Part shown: positions 34,651 to 46,034 of the stretch, in pieces
Layout: every line of letters begins with the position of its first letter
Position numbering within the stretch: the first letter of the stretch is position 1
Assembly (NCBI RefSeq): GCF_905163445.1
Contig: NC_053200.1
Span: 10,726,001 to 10,790,000 of the forward strand
Source of the DNA: Pararge aegeria
Lineage: Eukaryota > Arthropoda > Insecta > Lepidoptera > Nymphalidae
DNA: 64,000 bases
Direction of reading: 5' to 3'
The notes under the pieces: generated by a model
Databases searched by the model: none
What the model saw: the letters and a program-made list of their open reading frames with translations, nothing else
What the model was told of the DNA's origin: nothing
Made by a program: the position numbers and the translations under genes

Positions 34651-35736
34651 TTGTGGACTATGAGAAAGCCTTTGATTCGGTGGAAACCTGGGCTGTGTTA
34701 AGGTCACTGCAGAGATGCCGAATTGACTACCGGTACATCGAAGTTTTGAAGTGTTTGTACAAAAACGCCACTATGTCAGTCCGTATACAGGACCAGACTA
34801 CGAAACCGATCCAACTGCAGCGAGGAGTGCGACAGGGAGATGTTATCTCCCCGAAGCTGTTTACCGCTGCGTTGGAGGACGTTTTTAAGCTTCTGGATTG
34901 GAACGGGCTTAGCATCAACATTAACGGCGAGTACATCACTCAACTTCGGTTTGCCGACGATGTAGTCATAATGGCAGAGACTCTGGAAGACCTTAATGCG
35001 ATGCTCAATGACCTCAGCAGAGTTTCTCAACAGGTGGACCTTCGTATGAACATGAGCAAGACGAAAATTATGTCTAACGCTCATGTTCCGCTCCACCCAA
35101 TAATTGTTGGGAGCTCTGCACTCGAAATTGTAGACGAGTATATATACCTAGGACACACGATCCAGTTAGGTAGGTCCAATTTCGAGAGAGAGGTAAACCG
35201 CCGAATCCAACTCGGATGGGCAGCGTTCGGGAAACTTTGTGACATCTTCTCGTCCAAAATCCCCCAGTGCCTGAAGACTAAAGTCTTCGAACAGTGCGTG
35301 TTGCCAGTGATGACTTACGGATCAGAGACATGGTCGCTAACTATGGGCCTCATAAGAAGGCTCAGAGTCACTCAGCGGGCGATGGAGAGAGCTATGTTAG
35401 GAGTGTCTCTACGTGATCAAATCAGAAATGAGGAGATCCGTAGAAGAACTAGAGTTACCGACATAGCTCAGCGAGTTGCGAAGCTGAAGTGGCAATGGGC
35501 GGGGCACATAGCTCGGAGAACCGATGGACGTTGGGGTCTTAAGGTGCTGGAATGGCGACCCCGCACCGGTAAACGCAGCGTAGGTCGGCCCCAAACGAGG
35601 TGGACAGATGACATCAGGCGAGTAGCTGGGAGCCGTTGGAGGCAAGCGGCCCAGGACCGTGCATTGTGGAACTCCCTACAAAAGACCTATGTCCAGCAGT
35701 GGACGTCAATTGGTTGAGATGATGATGATGATGATG
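34651..35736 (+). mobile_element. 5'-truncated RTE-type LINE insertion with 10-bp target duplication
   Basis: The insertion is bounded by attcggtatt at 34641-34650 and again at 35737-35746. It begins inside reverse-transcriptase motif A and ends with a (GAT)n run (35716-35736), the simple tail typical of RTE elements. This is the signature of target-primed reverse transcription with incomplete synthesis. A perfect duplication and open frame suggest a fairly young insertion. Other 3' ends of the same family lie at 16779, 17615, 22042, 46803 and 62516. Confidence 0.92.
34653..35717 (+). CDS. RTE-type LINE reverse transcriptase, C-terminal 354 codons
   Basis: This encodes the palm-to-C-terminus part of a non-LTR reverse transcriptase, the enzyme that copies the element's RNA at the cut genomic site. 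Visible motifs: motif A DYEKAFDS at residues 2-9; motif B QRGVRQGDVISP at 56-67; catalytic motif C FADD at 100-103; motif D region NMSKTKIM at 133-140; then YLGHTI at 165-170 and the C-terminal block GRPQTRWTDDIRRVAGSRWR at 311-330. The N-terminal endonuclease and fingers are missing, because the insertion starts in motif A; full-length proteins are roughly three times longer. The first codon shown is GTG (34653), preceded in frame by TTT and, six codons earlier, by TAA (34635-34637), so there is no natural start. No stop interrupts the rest of the frame. It is unlikely to be expressed as a useful protein. Confidence 0.88.
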   Translation: MDYEKAFDSVETWAVLRSLQRCRIDYRYIEVLKCLYKNATMSVRIQDQTTKPIQLQRGVRQGDVISPKLFTAALEDVFKLLDWNGLSININGEYITQLRFADDVVIMAETLEDLNAMLNDLSRVSQQVDLRMNMSKTKIMSNAHVPLHPIIVGSSALEIVDEYIYLGHTIQLGRSNFEREVNRRIQLGWAAFGKLCDIFSSKIPQCLKTKVFEQCVLPVMTYGSETWSLTMGLIRRLRVTQRAMERAMLGVSLRDQIRNEEIRRRTRVTDIAQRVAKLKWQWAGHIARRTDGRWGLKVLEWRPRTGKRSVGRPQTRWTDDIRRVAGSRWRQAAQDRALWNSLQKTYVQQWTSIG

Positions 35737-35746
35737 ATTCGGTATT

Positions 35747-37636
35747 AATGGTATTATTAAGGAAAAAACGATGATCAATGACATAAAGATCAACGTATTG
35801 CAATTATAAATTGGTATATAAACTATGCCATAAGTAAAAATAAAACACACATTTAAAAACAAAGTAAAAAGCGATTTAGTAGTTTCGAATTTCATCCCGG
35901 ACTTACAAACAGCGTAACACTGGAAGTATGTATTATTGATTTCAACAATACGGCTCTTCTAGTTAAGCTATAGCTAGGTTGCGGGCAGGTGGGTAAAATG
36001 AGGAATATCAAGCTATTGACGTTGACTGATAGCTTGCGATGGGAACACTGTTACCTAAGATTAGTTTATGGTTACTAAATTATTAGGCTCCATTCTTCCG
36101 TTCACATACTCCTTTTTCCCGTTGTAATAAATGTCAGAACGCTCTAAGATTAAGAGTGCGGCATCAGATTTAACTCTTAAGAGTTATGTGGATTTTAAGC
36201 AATTTAATAACATCGTGAGTAAACCAGCATGCTTGAGACTTCTCTAACTATCTTCTTCTCACTTAACCAGCGTTGTGTACTACGGCCTCAAACCTCCTCA
36301 TTACATAAATTAAAACATTTAAGACCAAGCAGGCGTAAAATGACTGATGCAGTACACTAAGAAGATTCAAACAAAAATTCGTTTTAAAAGTCTGATACGT
36401 CGGGCTTAGAAAAACAATTTTTGTTACTTGAGACTTCAGAAGTAGTTATTCGAAAACGCTCTTCATAAATAACTTACTCATCTTATTCTCATTTCCACAT
36501 CGCAACTTTAAAATGTGAAAATTTCCTGGAGTATTTCAAAACCATGTTCTTAAACTTGATCCTAGTGGTGCATGTGTACGATATTGTAAAAGTTTAACCG
36601 TAAACTTTATCTGCCTGCAATAATTGAACTTTGGGTTGAGAATTTTACGACTTTAACGGTTTTCTTTTTATTGACGCATTGATATTTTTGAAATCGAACT
36701 CCGAGAATATGGACCGTGTACAATTTTTGTGTAATTTACACTTCACTTATTTGTAAAAAAATAGATCGAAAAATCCCAAGGCCGTTTCCTCGGGAAAATA
36801 TTTATTCTTATAGTAATATAATTCTATAAAATGATTTAATAAATTTAATGTATACATTAAATAAGTTTATTGAAATATAACAAGATTGGCACTTCACAGA
36901 TTATTAATTGTACTCACCACGTTTAAGCAGCGAAAATCATAAAACAATTTCAAAGCCCCGTTTCCTTTTGTTTTTGGGATACGTAATTATCTTTCAGTAC
37001 ATAACGGGATTCCAGTAATAAGAGAGAAAGCCGCTATAATGAACGCTACAATGAACTCTATTGATCGCAAGGTGCGAGGATGAGCGACCTACAGCGAGAT
37101 AACGTCATTAAAGCGCGGTAAAGTTTACTCCTTCAGCCTAGTACATAACCTGTAGGTAGAACTAAGGTATCTGTGTTTTAACAAGACAAGCATTAAAAAA
37201 ACAACTTCTGAAATGAATGTTAATAATTTTTTAATAAATCATGCTTTAATATTTCTGTCACTACTAAAAGAAAAAATATGCAACTACTTTTTACTTTGAT
37301 AGAAAATGTGGGCTACTGATATACTGTAGAAGAAGAACTTTATTACACGTATAATATACAGGAAAAGAAACACTAAGGAGTATACAGTAAACAATGTAGA
37401 CATGCAAAAGCGGCCTTATTTAAGTTGGTTAAAAATCGTTAAATCTTCAGAAAATCACAGAAACGGAATTATCAATAAAAATTGCGTCAACTCACGTGCT
37501 TACCACGTGCCATAAAGTAAAATTAACATTAAAGCGTCGTAAAGTTTACGTTGCCGTTACATGTCGAAGGTATGGCCGAGTTCAATATAATATGTTCATT
37601 ATGATGATCATTAATGCTTTAAAAAATATAAGAAAA
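35747..37636. other. Anonymous AT-rich DNA, about 1.9 kb
   Basis: No coding signal and no repeat recognised. Confidence 0.5.
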
Positions 37637-37639
37637 TTA

Positions 37640-37717
37640 ATGGGAATTACGTTATGTGCCGAGATCGCCACGCGCTGTAATGTAATTATCATCCACGCGA
37701 CGTAACGTAATTCCCAT
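37640..37717. mobile_element. 78-bp MITE with 15-bp terminal inverted repeats and TTA duplication
   Basis: Terminal arms atgggaattacgtta (37640-37654) and its exact complement (37703-37717), flanked by tta at 37637-37639 and 37718-37720. A 3-bp TTA/TWA duplication fits the PIF/Harbinger superfamily. It is too small to code for anything. Confidence 0.75.
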
Positions 37718-37782
37718 TTAGTATTGTTCCCATTCAATAATATTCCATTCATTCCTTCTTATTCAGTTTTCTTAAACACTGA

Positions 37783-38062
37783 TGCCCATTTTCACTAAAC
37801 CTAGGAATCACCTTTAATCGGATGCCATTAGATAGAAAAAAACGTTTGCCGAACACTTATGTCAGAATAAAAAATTAAAAATATGATAATACAAACACAA
37901 AATACCACACATTGGGACTAGAATCATAGACAAGTTATAACCTAACTTGTCTATGGTATGGGAAAATCTATTGGTGAAAGGTAAATGTATGCCTCGGAAT
38001 CTTCTTTGATAAGGCGTTACTTACTTAGGTACTGCCTTGTTCTTCGTTAGTGAAAACCGGCA
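37783..38062. mobile_element. MITE, family K, with central hairpin
   Basis: Left end tgcccattttcactaa and right end ttagtgaaaaccggca form an imperfect inverted repeat. The centre has a perfect hairpin (arms 37925-37937 and 37943-37955, 5-nt loop). A second end of this type is at 23380. No target duplication was recognised, so the superfamily is open. The 75-codon frame at 38050-38277 starts in its right end and is not recognisable. Confidence 0.6.
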
Positions 38063-38639
38063 AAAAAGTTTGCGCATCATCCTATCGTACCATTGAAGCT
38101 CAATTTCAGCCTATTGAAAGAAATGTCTTTCGAAGTAGAAAATGTGTAGGCAAAGCTATTAAATATCGCTATTGCTGTTTTCCTTTTACTTTGGCAATGC
38201 GAAAAAGATTTATCGTCTCCCATGTAATAAATACCGCCACACAAAAAGTTCAATTTGTACCTTACAGAACCAATTGAAAGTACGAAATTGAACGCTTCTT
38301 TACTCGATGAAAGCTATAAGTAATTTAATTAATTTAGCTATGAATCGCTAGTGATATTATAAATGCAAAAGTGTGTTTGGCGTTAGTATTAAATTATTTC
38401 ATGCAGCATCGGTTCAACGTGGTTTTTGGATAGAGATTGTTTATGGGCTGGAGAGTGCCATCTGCTACTTGGAAAAACTTAAAGTTTCCGTGGGATATAT
38501 CTCAGCGTAATCCTGTTCATGCTACGAGTAAAACTACCAAATCGATTTTGATGATGTTTGTTTTATTTTTTGTTGTTGTTTTTATAGTGATTTTTAATGG
38601 ACCAAGTAAATGGCCCGCCGGACAATCATCGCTTATAAA
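38063..38639. other. Unassigned DNA
   Basis: Frames of 75 and 71 codons (38050-38277, 38437-38652) have no recognisable domain. Confidence 0.4.
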
Positions 38640-38945
38640 CCAGAAAATATGAGCATGTCCTGCAACACGCCATCCTGTGTCTATCAACACCGTTGATGTG
38701 GTGTGGTGGTGGTGAACACACGTAGGTGTTAAGCCTCCGCGACTCAGGGAATCCTATTGTCGAAATCAAAGACTGTATCTGTGTTTAGTAAAATGCTTCG
38801 GTTACTTTGTAAGTGTTTGTTTGAAATAAAAATTTAAATTACACCGGCGACAACGCCTTTCAGACCTTAACACAACATTGCAACAATGATGTTCTGTAGC
38901 AGAAACAAACATGGCGGCAGTACTTATCCGGATGAGCTCGGTCAC
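38640..38945 (-). repeat. Dispersed repeat, family J, reverse
   Basis: gcatgtcctgcaacacgcca, then cgtaggtgttaagcct, then caacgcctttcagacc and ttgcaacaatgatgttctgt. Reverse complement of the order at 56800-56975, with an insertion in the middle. Unclassified; SINE or DNA element possible. Confidence 0.6.
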
Positions 38946-40299
38946 ATAAAGCTCTGCAACTACTAGGTACATTAGACGTTACTACATATTACACTAAGCT
39001 AAACGCAGAAGAATCTAAGCGTATTAAGACATCGATATCGAACTTAGAACAGGTTGTTAATTATTGGTCAATTTAGTGTACGAATAACTTCACTTTTTTA
39101 CGATGAAAAAACTCACTTTTATACCTAGTATATTTAGTTTTATAGATACTAATATTTTTAGTTGATTTCCCATGGACTCGTACGAAAAACTTTGTCTCCA
39201 AGTTTCTAATACGAACCATAAAGATTAAGAATGTGCTTCTGTTTTTGCATCTAAAAATGTAAATTCCTTCAAATCCGCGAAAAGGCATTCTCCTGGCTAG
39301 CGCAAACTACCTCAGGGGTTATTACAGTGAAGAATCTATAAATTAAGAAAAAAAAAATTGTATACCTACGTATTTTACTAGTAACAAAGGAGTGTGTCAA
39401 TTTATTTGTTTGATGGCTTAACCACTAAATAGATATTCACAGTATGAATTAGAACCTAGAGCCGTCTCTACATGTGATTTAAAAAAAAGTGCACACGGAT
39501 GAAACCGCGGGCCGATCTAGTTTGAAAAGTAACAAGGCTCTTTTGTGCCATATCTTATTAGTGGGAAAACGAAGCAATTTGTATAGTATATATACTTCAT
39601 CATTCGCTAACGAGGGTACAATTGTGTCTCATTCCATCCACATCCGTGGACTACGAACATTTTTCTTCATTCCCAGGCATTCTGTGTTCGCATTAATCTT
39701 TTTCAATCCCAATATACCCCTCTGTTACTCTTGGATGAATTACAATGCATCGGCTCGCTTTATCTCTTCGCACTGAAAAAAAGTGAATGCCGAAAGCGGG
39801 TTTTTGTAAAGTGAAACATACACCGAAGCTAGACCGTTTTCCTTAAACGTAAATTGTATTTAACCTTTTAATTAAACATTTTCGTGGGACTCACGGTAAT
39901 TAGTTGCTCAAACTTTTCCATAAATAAATTTGCGTTGTGCTTAAACGTTAAGGGGAAACGTTTTTGTGTGCATTTGACGTTATTCTTTGTAAAAAAATGG
40001 CGCTAATTTGCGCTATATATGCTCCGAGATTTATACTATATCAAATCAGAAATAAAGAGTTTCAATAGTGTTGATTATTTATCTTTATATTTATCTTTAC
40101 GAAAATATATTCACAGATCTCAAAAATAATGCTATATTTTTTATACTGCATCCCCTGAAACGGATAGCGCTCTTTTAAGTCATGTAAATTTAGTTTAGTT
40201 TAGTGTTTTATAGACTACAGAATTCGTATCAATGATAACTGAACTAAATCCGCTTAAAATTTGTAACAAGCTGAATAATGTAATAATCATATCTTCAAT
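38946..40299. other. Mostly anonymous DNA
   Basis: 39455-39525 (aacctagagccgtctctaca, then cggatgaaaccgcgggccga) resembles a family G interior. The 95-codon frame at 39489-39776 starts inside it and carries no known domain. Confidence 0.4.
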
Positions 40300-40450
40300 C
40301 CCCGGCACGCAGCACTAACTTCTTGGAGTTATATAATATATTTTTAAAACGTAAGCGTCAACGGAGATTGTGAGCATAAGACTGCGTGTGGAGTCTACTA
40401 ATCCGCGCTTGGCCAGCGTGTGAACTACGGCTTTATAGCCTTGATTTTCT
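40300..40450 (+). mobile_element. SINE fragment, family C, internally rearranged
   Basis: tcaatccccggcacgcagca (end of the B-box region), then tggagtctactaatccgcgc and ttggccagcgtgtgaactac, in family order with unrelated sequence between them. Confidence 0.55.
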
Positions 40451-40689
40451 GAGACAAACCTCGAAATTGCAACAGCTTCCATATGAGTTATGTTGTTCGA
40501 CTCCTTATTACCCAAACTTTGACAAATCTGATAACTAACATAATATGCCTAATAAACTGACATACTACTATGTAAAGCGTGTTTTCATTTCAGACTAACA
40601 ATCAACAATCATATTGCTAGACTACAGTTAATCAAATAAAATAACTGGTTAATGCAATCTTTTTTACGTGTTCATATGAAGGTCTATAA

Positions 40690-40806
40690 TAATGCCGAAG
40701 ATCTGTTTGGTTTGAAGTAGAAGGATCAAAGAAATTTTAAATTAGGTACACCATACAGATTCTCCTGCTTTTCGTGGACTATAGCAAATTAAGCTTAATT
40801 TTCATA
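40690..40806. mobile_element. Foldback MITE right arm, family A
   Basis: tgccgaagatctgtttggtt, then taggtacaccatacagattc, then tcctgcttttcgtggactat and gcttaattttcataatac. Confidence 0.75.
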
Positions 40807-41079
40807 ATACCCGTTGGAGAGATAAGTCCTTGGTTTGGAAGGTGCACCCTGTGTTCCCCATGCGTCTTTTCTTCGTCATCCTTTTAGGGTCTCAGAAGAG
40901 GGTCTGCCGGCGGGCGCCGCTAGCTGGGTCGCCGTTGTGTGCGAAAGCGGCCTGTGGCCCTGCCACCAGGCTACTTGGTGGAACACCGTGGGGTTTTAGC
41001 CGGTACTAGTCCGACATAACCATTGTGCCTCCCCGTGGTGCGGTGGTATCCATGAGGATTTTCCCACGAAAAAAAAAGG
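40807..41079 (+). mobile_element. GC-rich non-LTR element 3' end with poly(A)
   Basis: A sharply GC-rich block ending in ccacgaaaaaaaaagg. One forward frame contains GGTPWGFSRY, a stop, then PPRGAVVSMRIFP, which resembles the decayed C-terminus or 3' UTR reading of an R1-type lepidopteran LINE. It abuts the family A MITE end at 40806. Class assignment is inference. Confidence 0.5.
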
Positions 41080-41474
41080 TTGGTTTACCTTCATATCTTT
41101 CACATCTATGACACAGATATTAATATTTACCAAGATATAAATATTTTATATTCGCTAAGCAGTTTGCTTCTTAAATTCTCTTTAATTCGCTTTCCTCGGG
41201 AAGAATTTTATTTCTAGATAGTTTTATTTCCTAGTCATTATGCTGTCTCCCGCAGCAGCCATAGTTGAAAAGAATGCAGTCTGTAGTGAGCGCGAGTGCG
41301 GCAAAACAGCCTTTTAGGAATATTATTTAATTTTTTGTGACGTTTTATTATTTTTACTTTGTGAGGGTCTTTTAAATTAGTTCGTTTAGCTTATTAGCTA
41401 TAATAATGGGTAGCTGAAATTATTCAGAAAGAAAGATGTTATTTATTATATCTATGTAATATATTCATTAATAT
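41080..41474. other. Anonymous DNA
   Basis: Nothing recognised. Confidence 0.45.
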
Positions 41475-41697
41475 AAATAAATAAATATACTAAGACAATA
41501 CACACATCGGAATCTAGTCCCAAAGTAAGCGTAGCTTGTGTAATAGGTACTAAGTTAACTGATGAATAATTTTTATGATTAATATACATAAATACTTATA
41601 ATATATAGATAAACACCCAGACACTGAAAAACATTCATGTTCATAACACAAATATTGTCCAGTCGAACCCACAGCCTTGGACTCAGAAAGCAGGTAA
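41475..41697 (-). mobile_element. SINE, family B, head truncated
   Basis: An (AAAT)n tail at the left, then cccaaagtaagcgtagcttg, then taaacacccagacactgaaa, then a B-box region missing part of its sequence (ccagtcgaacccacagcc). It stops at gactcagaaagcagg, before the A box. Confidence 0.78.
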
Positions 41698-41794
41698 AAA
41701 ATATAGTTAATTTCATCGTTCAAAAGATAAGTTATCCAAAAGCACGCCAAACCTACTCGTATAGTAGGATCTCCTGATAGCAATCCACATAGTA

Positions 41795-41835
41795 TTAAAC
41801 TAGGGGACCCGCGCAACTTCATCTGCATCAAATCG
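41795..41835 (+). mobile_element. Family G head fragment
   Basis: actaggggacccgcgcaact, then tcatctgcatcaaatcgg. Confidence 0.45.
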
Positions 41836-42335
41836 GTCAATATTCGTTTTAATATCTTAAAAATAAACTAAGATACTAATTGCACGGGTCCAGTTTTATT
41901 TCCTAACTAAATAATACGCAGCCGGGCGACCCTCGGCATTTTTTCTCGCTTTAAGCATTTATTAAATTAATGAAGCAATCTATACTTTTAATGAATTAGC
42001 TATAAAACCAAAACTATGGCAATATTATAAGATAGTTTCTAGGATTGTAATAGTCGAGAAACAAACTACTCGTTAGCAATAAACGTCAATTGGATGGTAA
42101 ATGGTGTTATGATTTAATATTACCTATCGTAACGGGCTACGACGCGAAAGCGGAAAGAATGAATCCGAACCATAGAAATCGACCCATTCATAAATATTTC
42201 AATTACTTTATTACGAGCTGTGGCTAATATAATTGTTCATAATATACTGTCGTACTTATTGATTGTGAAAATGTGTCTCATGCCATGAAGGCTTTTTATA
42301 ACCGTTTACACATACATAAACAAATACATAACGCC
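41836..42335. other. Anonymous DNA
   Basis: Nothing recognised. Confidence 0.45.
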
Positions 42336-42339
42336 TTTG

Positions 42340-42480
42340 GTTGCCTGGAAGAGATCGCTATGTAGCGATAAGGCCGCCAAATTGTATACCTTTTGTTAAT
42401 TTTTACTTTTAATTTGTTATGTTTATGTGGTGTACAATAAAAGTGTATTCATTCATTCATTCATTCATTCATACATAAAT
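42340..42480 (+). mobile_element. LINE/SINE 3' tail with (ATTC)n
   Basis: tttggttgcctggaagagat, then cgctatgtagcgataaggcc, then tgtggtgtacaataaaagtg, ending in an (ATTC)n run at 42447-42471. This ordered tail is common in lepidopteran retroposons; a fragment lies at 10430. Confidence 0.65.
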
Positions 42481-42764
42481 AAATAAATACATTCTCGCAC
42501 ATATATATAAATGCACTGAATGTCGTATATACGGACGTTGCAATTAAAATAAGAGCTTGTGAAAAGGCAGCCGGAACGTGAGACCGCCTGCCGGGACGGG
42601 CACGTATCGCTTAATTACTCCACCCAATGATGTGCTGACAAATTACTGACAAGCGGTATGTGTCGACCCCAACAAGCCGCCACTCAGCTCTGGAATGTGA
42701 TTAAAAATACGTACCCGAATTATATTATTAGTTCCTTAGATATCTTAGTTTGAAAGTAATTATT

Positions 42765-42845
42765 CAAATTCAAAATTCAATTTCGAATATTATTTATTCA
42801 CGTAGGCCTATCACAGGCACTTATGCAGCGTTCATACATATATGT
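42765..42845 (-). mobile_element. LINE 3' tail, family F type, reverse
   Basis: aaattcaaaattcaatttcg, then cacgtaggcctatcacaggc, then gcagcgttcatacata. Reverse complement of 48525-48570. Confidence 0.65.
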
Positions 42846-42849
42846 TTAC

Positions 42850-43165
42850 ATAATTGTCATCATCATCATCAAATCTCTACAAACCTTGGTGGGCCTTGGC
42901 TTGGTCAAGCATATTTCTTTATTTGAGGCGGGCAGAAGCTGCTTATTTTCAGCTCCGAACTCCCAGAACCCTCATATCCTTCTCAACTCCATCACAGATC
43001 ACTCCACCGATCCCTAGGTCGTCCTCGGATTCTACGCCCCTCCAAAGTGCCCTCCATCAACCTCTTTGGGGTTCTCGTGCCTTCCATGCGTTGCACATGC
43101 CCTGCCCAATGCATATTTGTGTAATGTTGATAACTTCGTTTGACAAATTAAACCTAAAGCTACGA
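42850..43165. other. Unassigned DNA with a 149-codon frame
   Basis: The frame 42854-43303 reads through serine-rich sequence and then into the family A MITE. This part of the DNA (ccgatccctaggtcgtcctc, then ttccatgcgttgcacatgcc) resembles a reverse-strand repeat. I see no conserved domain. Confidence 0.35.
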
Positions 43166-43167
43166 GG

Positions 43168-43285
43168 TACATTGCCGAAGATTTGTTTGGTGTGGAGTAT
43201 AAGGATTGAAGAAATTATTAATTACACCACACAGATTCTCCTGGTTTTCGCGGAGCAAATTAAGCTAAATTTTCATAATATATCA
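43168..43285. mobile_element. Foldback MITE right arm, family A
   Basis: tacattgccgaagatttgtt, then ggattgaagaaattattaat, then ttctcctggttttcgcgg, ending taaattttcataatatat. Confidence 0.75.
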
Positions 43286-43679
43286 AGGAAATCCGTAACG
43301 TAACGCCTGCTTCTATCCAATGATATAAAGTTATAAGATAAAGTAATAAAATCAAAAACTATGTTCACACTATCGTATAATGTTATCCTACGTCAGTAGG
43401 AGAACAAAATCCATTTCGCAGGACCTCTTTACAGTGGCTATATCCAATCATATGAGTACATCGGTCTCATGAATACATTCATGTGTGGATGCATCGGCGA
43501 GCATCGCAATGCGGCGTGGTTCCTATTAGCAAGGCATTAGGCAAATCGGGGGAAAGCGTACTGTTGGCGTACCTATACGTAAAGCTGAATAGTATGTGAT
43601 TTTAGCTTCTTCTACCTTTGAATCTCTTTGGCTTCTCCTCCCTAATTCTCTAAATAAGGAAGGAAATAAGGAAGACTTG
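43286..43679. other. Anonymous DNA
   Basis: Nothing recognised. Confidence 0.4.
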
Positions 43680-43689
43680 TCTTTTATTC

Positions 43690-43795
43690 GCGATAAGTTA
43701 GCCCTGGTGATAAGTGATGTTTCAGTCTAAGATGACAACGGGCTAACCTGTTATGGGTATGCCAGTTATATACTCCCGATCGTTTCTTTTTAACT
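43690..43795 (-). mobile_element. SINE fragment, family D, reverse
   Basis: agttagccctggtgataagt, then gtctaagatgacaacgggct, then aacctgttatgggtatgcc; the tail side only. Confidence 0.6.
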
Positions 43796-46034
43796 CTGTT
43801 TTGTAGAGTAAAAAAATGGTTGACAAAAGCGGACTTAATGATAAAGCATTTTCTACCAGCAAACCTTCAGAAGTGCGTGAAAAGCAAGTGTGGCCGCTCA
43901 GTCGGTTGGCGCGTATGTCGGTTAGACTACACCAGCACCATACCAGACTATTCGAACAGAGAAAATTCGATTAGATTGAACCTGATACCTCCCACTTATG
44001 AGACTACAGCGCTCACAGCTACGCCTAATGATGAAAAACAATCTAGATGACTTAAATTCGGAATCTAAATGGAAATTGAAGCCTCCTAATCTGTTGTTGA
44101 TCTCACTAACAACGAGATCATTAAGGTAAGTATGCAAATATAAATTACCTCATATAACATGAAGATCAGTTTAGATTTCCCGCAGACATGAAATAACATC
44201 GCAAATTAAAAACCTCCTTCTGAAAACCGCTCAAAAGTGAGGGTAAATTATCTCGCGTGTTTATGCTAACAAATTCTAAGAATGGTTAACGAACAAGAAG
44301 TATGACGAGGACAAAAAAATTCGTAAGCAGGTGTTATTTGCATTTTCAGTTTCAGAGGCAAAAAGTTGAAGCATTGTTTCTTTCACGCTGAAGAGACATT
44401 CTTATTAAGTACTACGTTTTCATAGCGAGACGTGCGGAAGTTTTTGCAAGTGCACTTATTTAATACTGTGCATGAAACATTATGTTGTTAGAGTACCTAA
44501 TGTACATCATTCTCAGCTTATGAAAGTCCCAATGCTGGGCAAAATCCTTTTCTCCCTTAGGGAAAGGATTTCAGAGTATACAGACCTGTTAGAATAATCC
44601 AGCGGTATGACTTTCTAAACAATTGTTAATAGCCTCGAAGAAAAATTCCGAATATTGCAATTATAAACTTATATGAGTAATTTTGATAACAGATTCTACC
44701 AACTAAAAATCACATAGATACCTATTGCGTCGGTAGCATATCGCTATTTTTAATACATAAAAATGCGTTAAAATGTTTATGCCGTCGATCGATGTAGTCA
44801 CTTTTTTACGTATGAATCCACTGAGAGCGACTGAAGTTAAATAAAATAATGATAAGACTAAAGATCGGGAAATTGTTTTGATATTATAGCAAGTTATGTT
44901 TTAATGCCTAACTTAGTTAATCTTTGCTTCCTGATTATAGTGCTATGGAATTGATTTTGCGTAGCGAGCACTAGTACTACTAATCTTGTTATTTGTTCCC
45001 AGATAAGACAAACAAATAAATTTATCCTGAGTAGACTTTCAGAACTAATTAACTTTTTCCAACTACATCCTCAGTTCAATGTATTAATGTATATTATTAA
45101 GTAACAAAAGAAATTACCGAGCTTGCAGTAGAAAATATCCTGTTTTTAATAAACTAAGTTAACCTAAGTTAACTGCCAAGTTTAAATTGGTTTCAAAAGT
45201 TAATTTTTTTGTTTTCCGCAGCTCTACCTATTGAAAAATAAGTTTTTATTCCCTGTTAATCGGTATACACGTACATTGAAACGAAATATAAAAGTTATAG
45301 CTATAGAGAAATAAAATAAATTACATTTACCTCGTTCTGAAAGCAGGGAAAAGACCATCCTAGACAATCATCCGTTATTCATTGTTATCAAGCCGATTTC
45401 AAGTAAATGTATGTGTTTCCCTACTACCATGTGCGTACCTACTAGTCAATTTACCTAGCTACCAAACAAGCCTTAGTATAATATTTACGTATCAATCAGT
45501 TTTATTTCAGATAAAAGTTTAAAGTTATTTTTGCATTGATTCTTTTAACGCTTAAAATATAATCCTTTCTTAGTCTATAAGCTCTAAAAGTTGTTTCAAA
45601 GGTATTCCTCTAAGAGCGTAAAGGTATCCTCAAAGGTTTTAAACAAGTATCTATCTACAGTGGTTTGAAGTAAAGCCTTACGAAGTAATATTTGTAATAT
45701 TTAATCTGAAATGTTTATGTTTTATTAATAGCTTTTGTGATCCCGTTGGGTTAGATTGAAGATTTAAAACCGTAGACTTTGTGGGACTGCTTATCTGACA
45801 CCAAAGTCAGATATCAATGCAGTTTTTGCTCTGCGTACGAATCATTGCAGTTTACGATTTGAAATATTGTGATTTCTTATTTTTTCACAATGAAACTGAT
45901 GCTGACTGACTGAACTGTATTTTGATGAACCTAAGAACACCGTTACAGATAAGAGTATGTTTGAAGGTCACCAGGCCACCAGGGGGCGGTGCGGAAGTTA
46001 GTTTTTGTCATGGATATTTTAATTTCATATAAAG
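43796..46034. other. Mostly anonymous AT-rich DNA, about 2.2 kb
   Basis: 44520-44580 (tgaaagtcccaatgctgggc, then cttagggaaaggatttcaga) is a short reverse SINE/repeat tail. No coding signal. Confidence 0.45.

Noticed and set aside
35409..35895. Reverse-strand frames overlapping the RTE, including a histidine run
   Set aside because: They are antisense shadows of the reverse-transcriptase frame and its (GAT)n tail.
38050..38277. 75-codon frame with basic and cysteine residues
   Set aside because: It starts in the MITE terminal repeat and has no family match that I can recognise.
42854..43303. 149-codon forward open frame
   Set aside because: It is serine-rich, runs straight into the family A MITE and has no conserved domain; the frame is best explained by repeat sequence.
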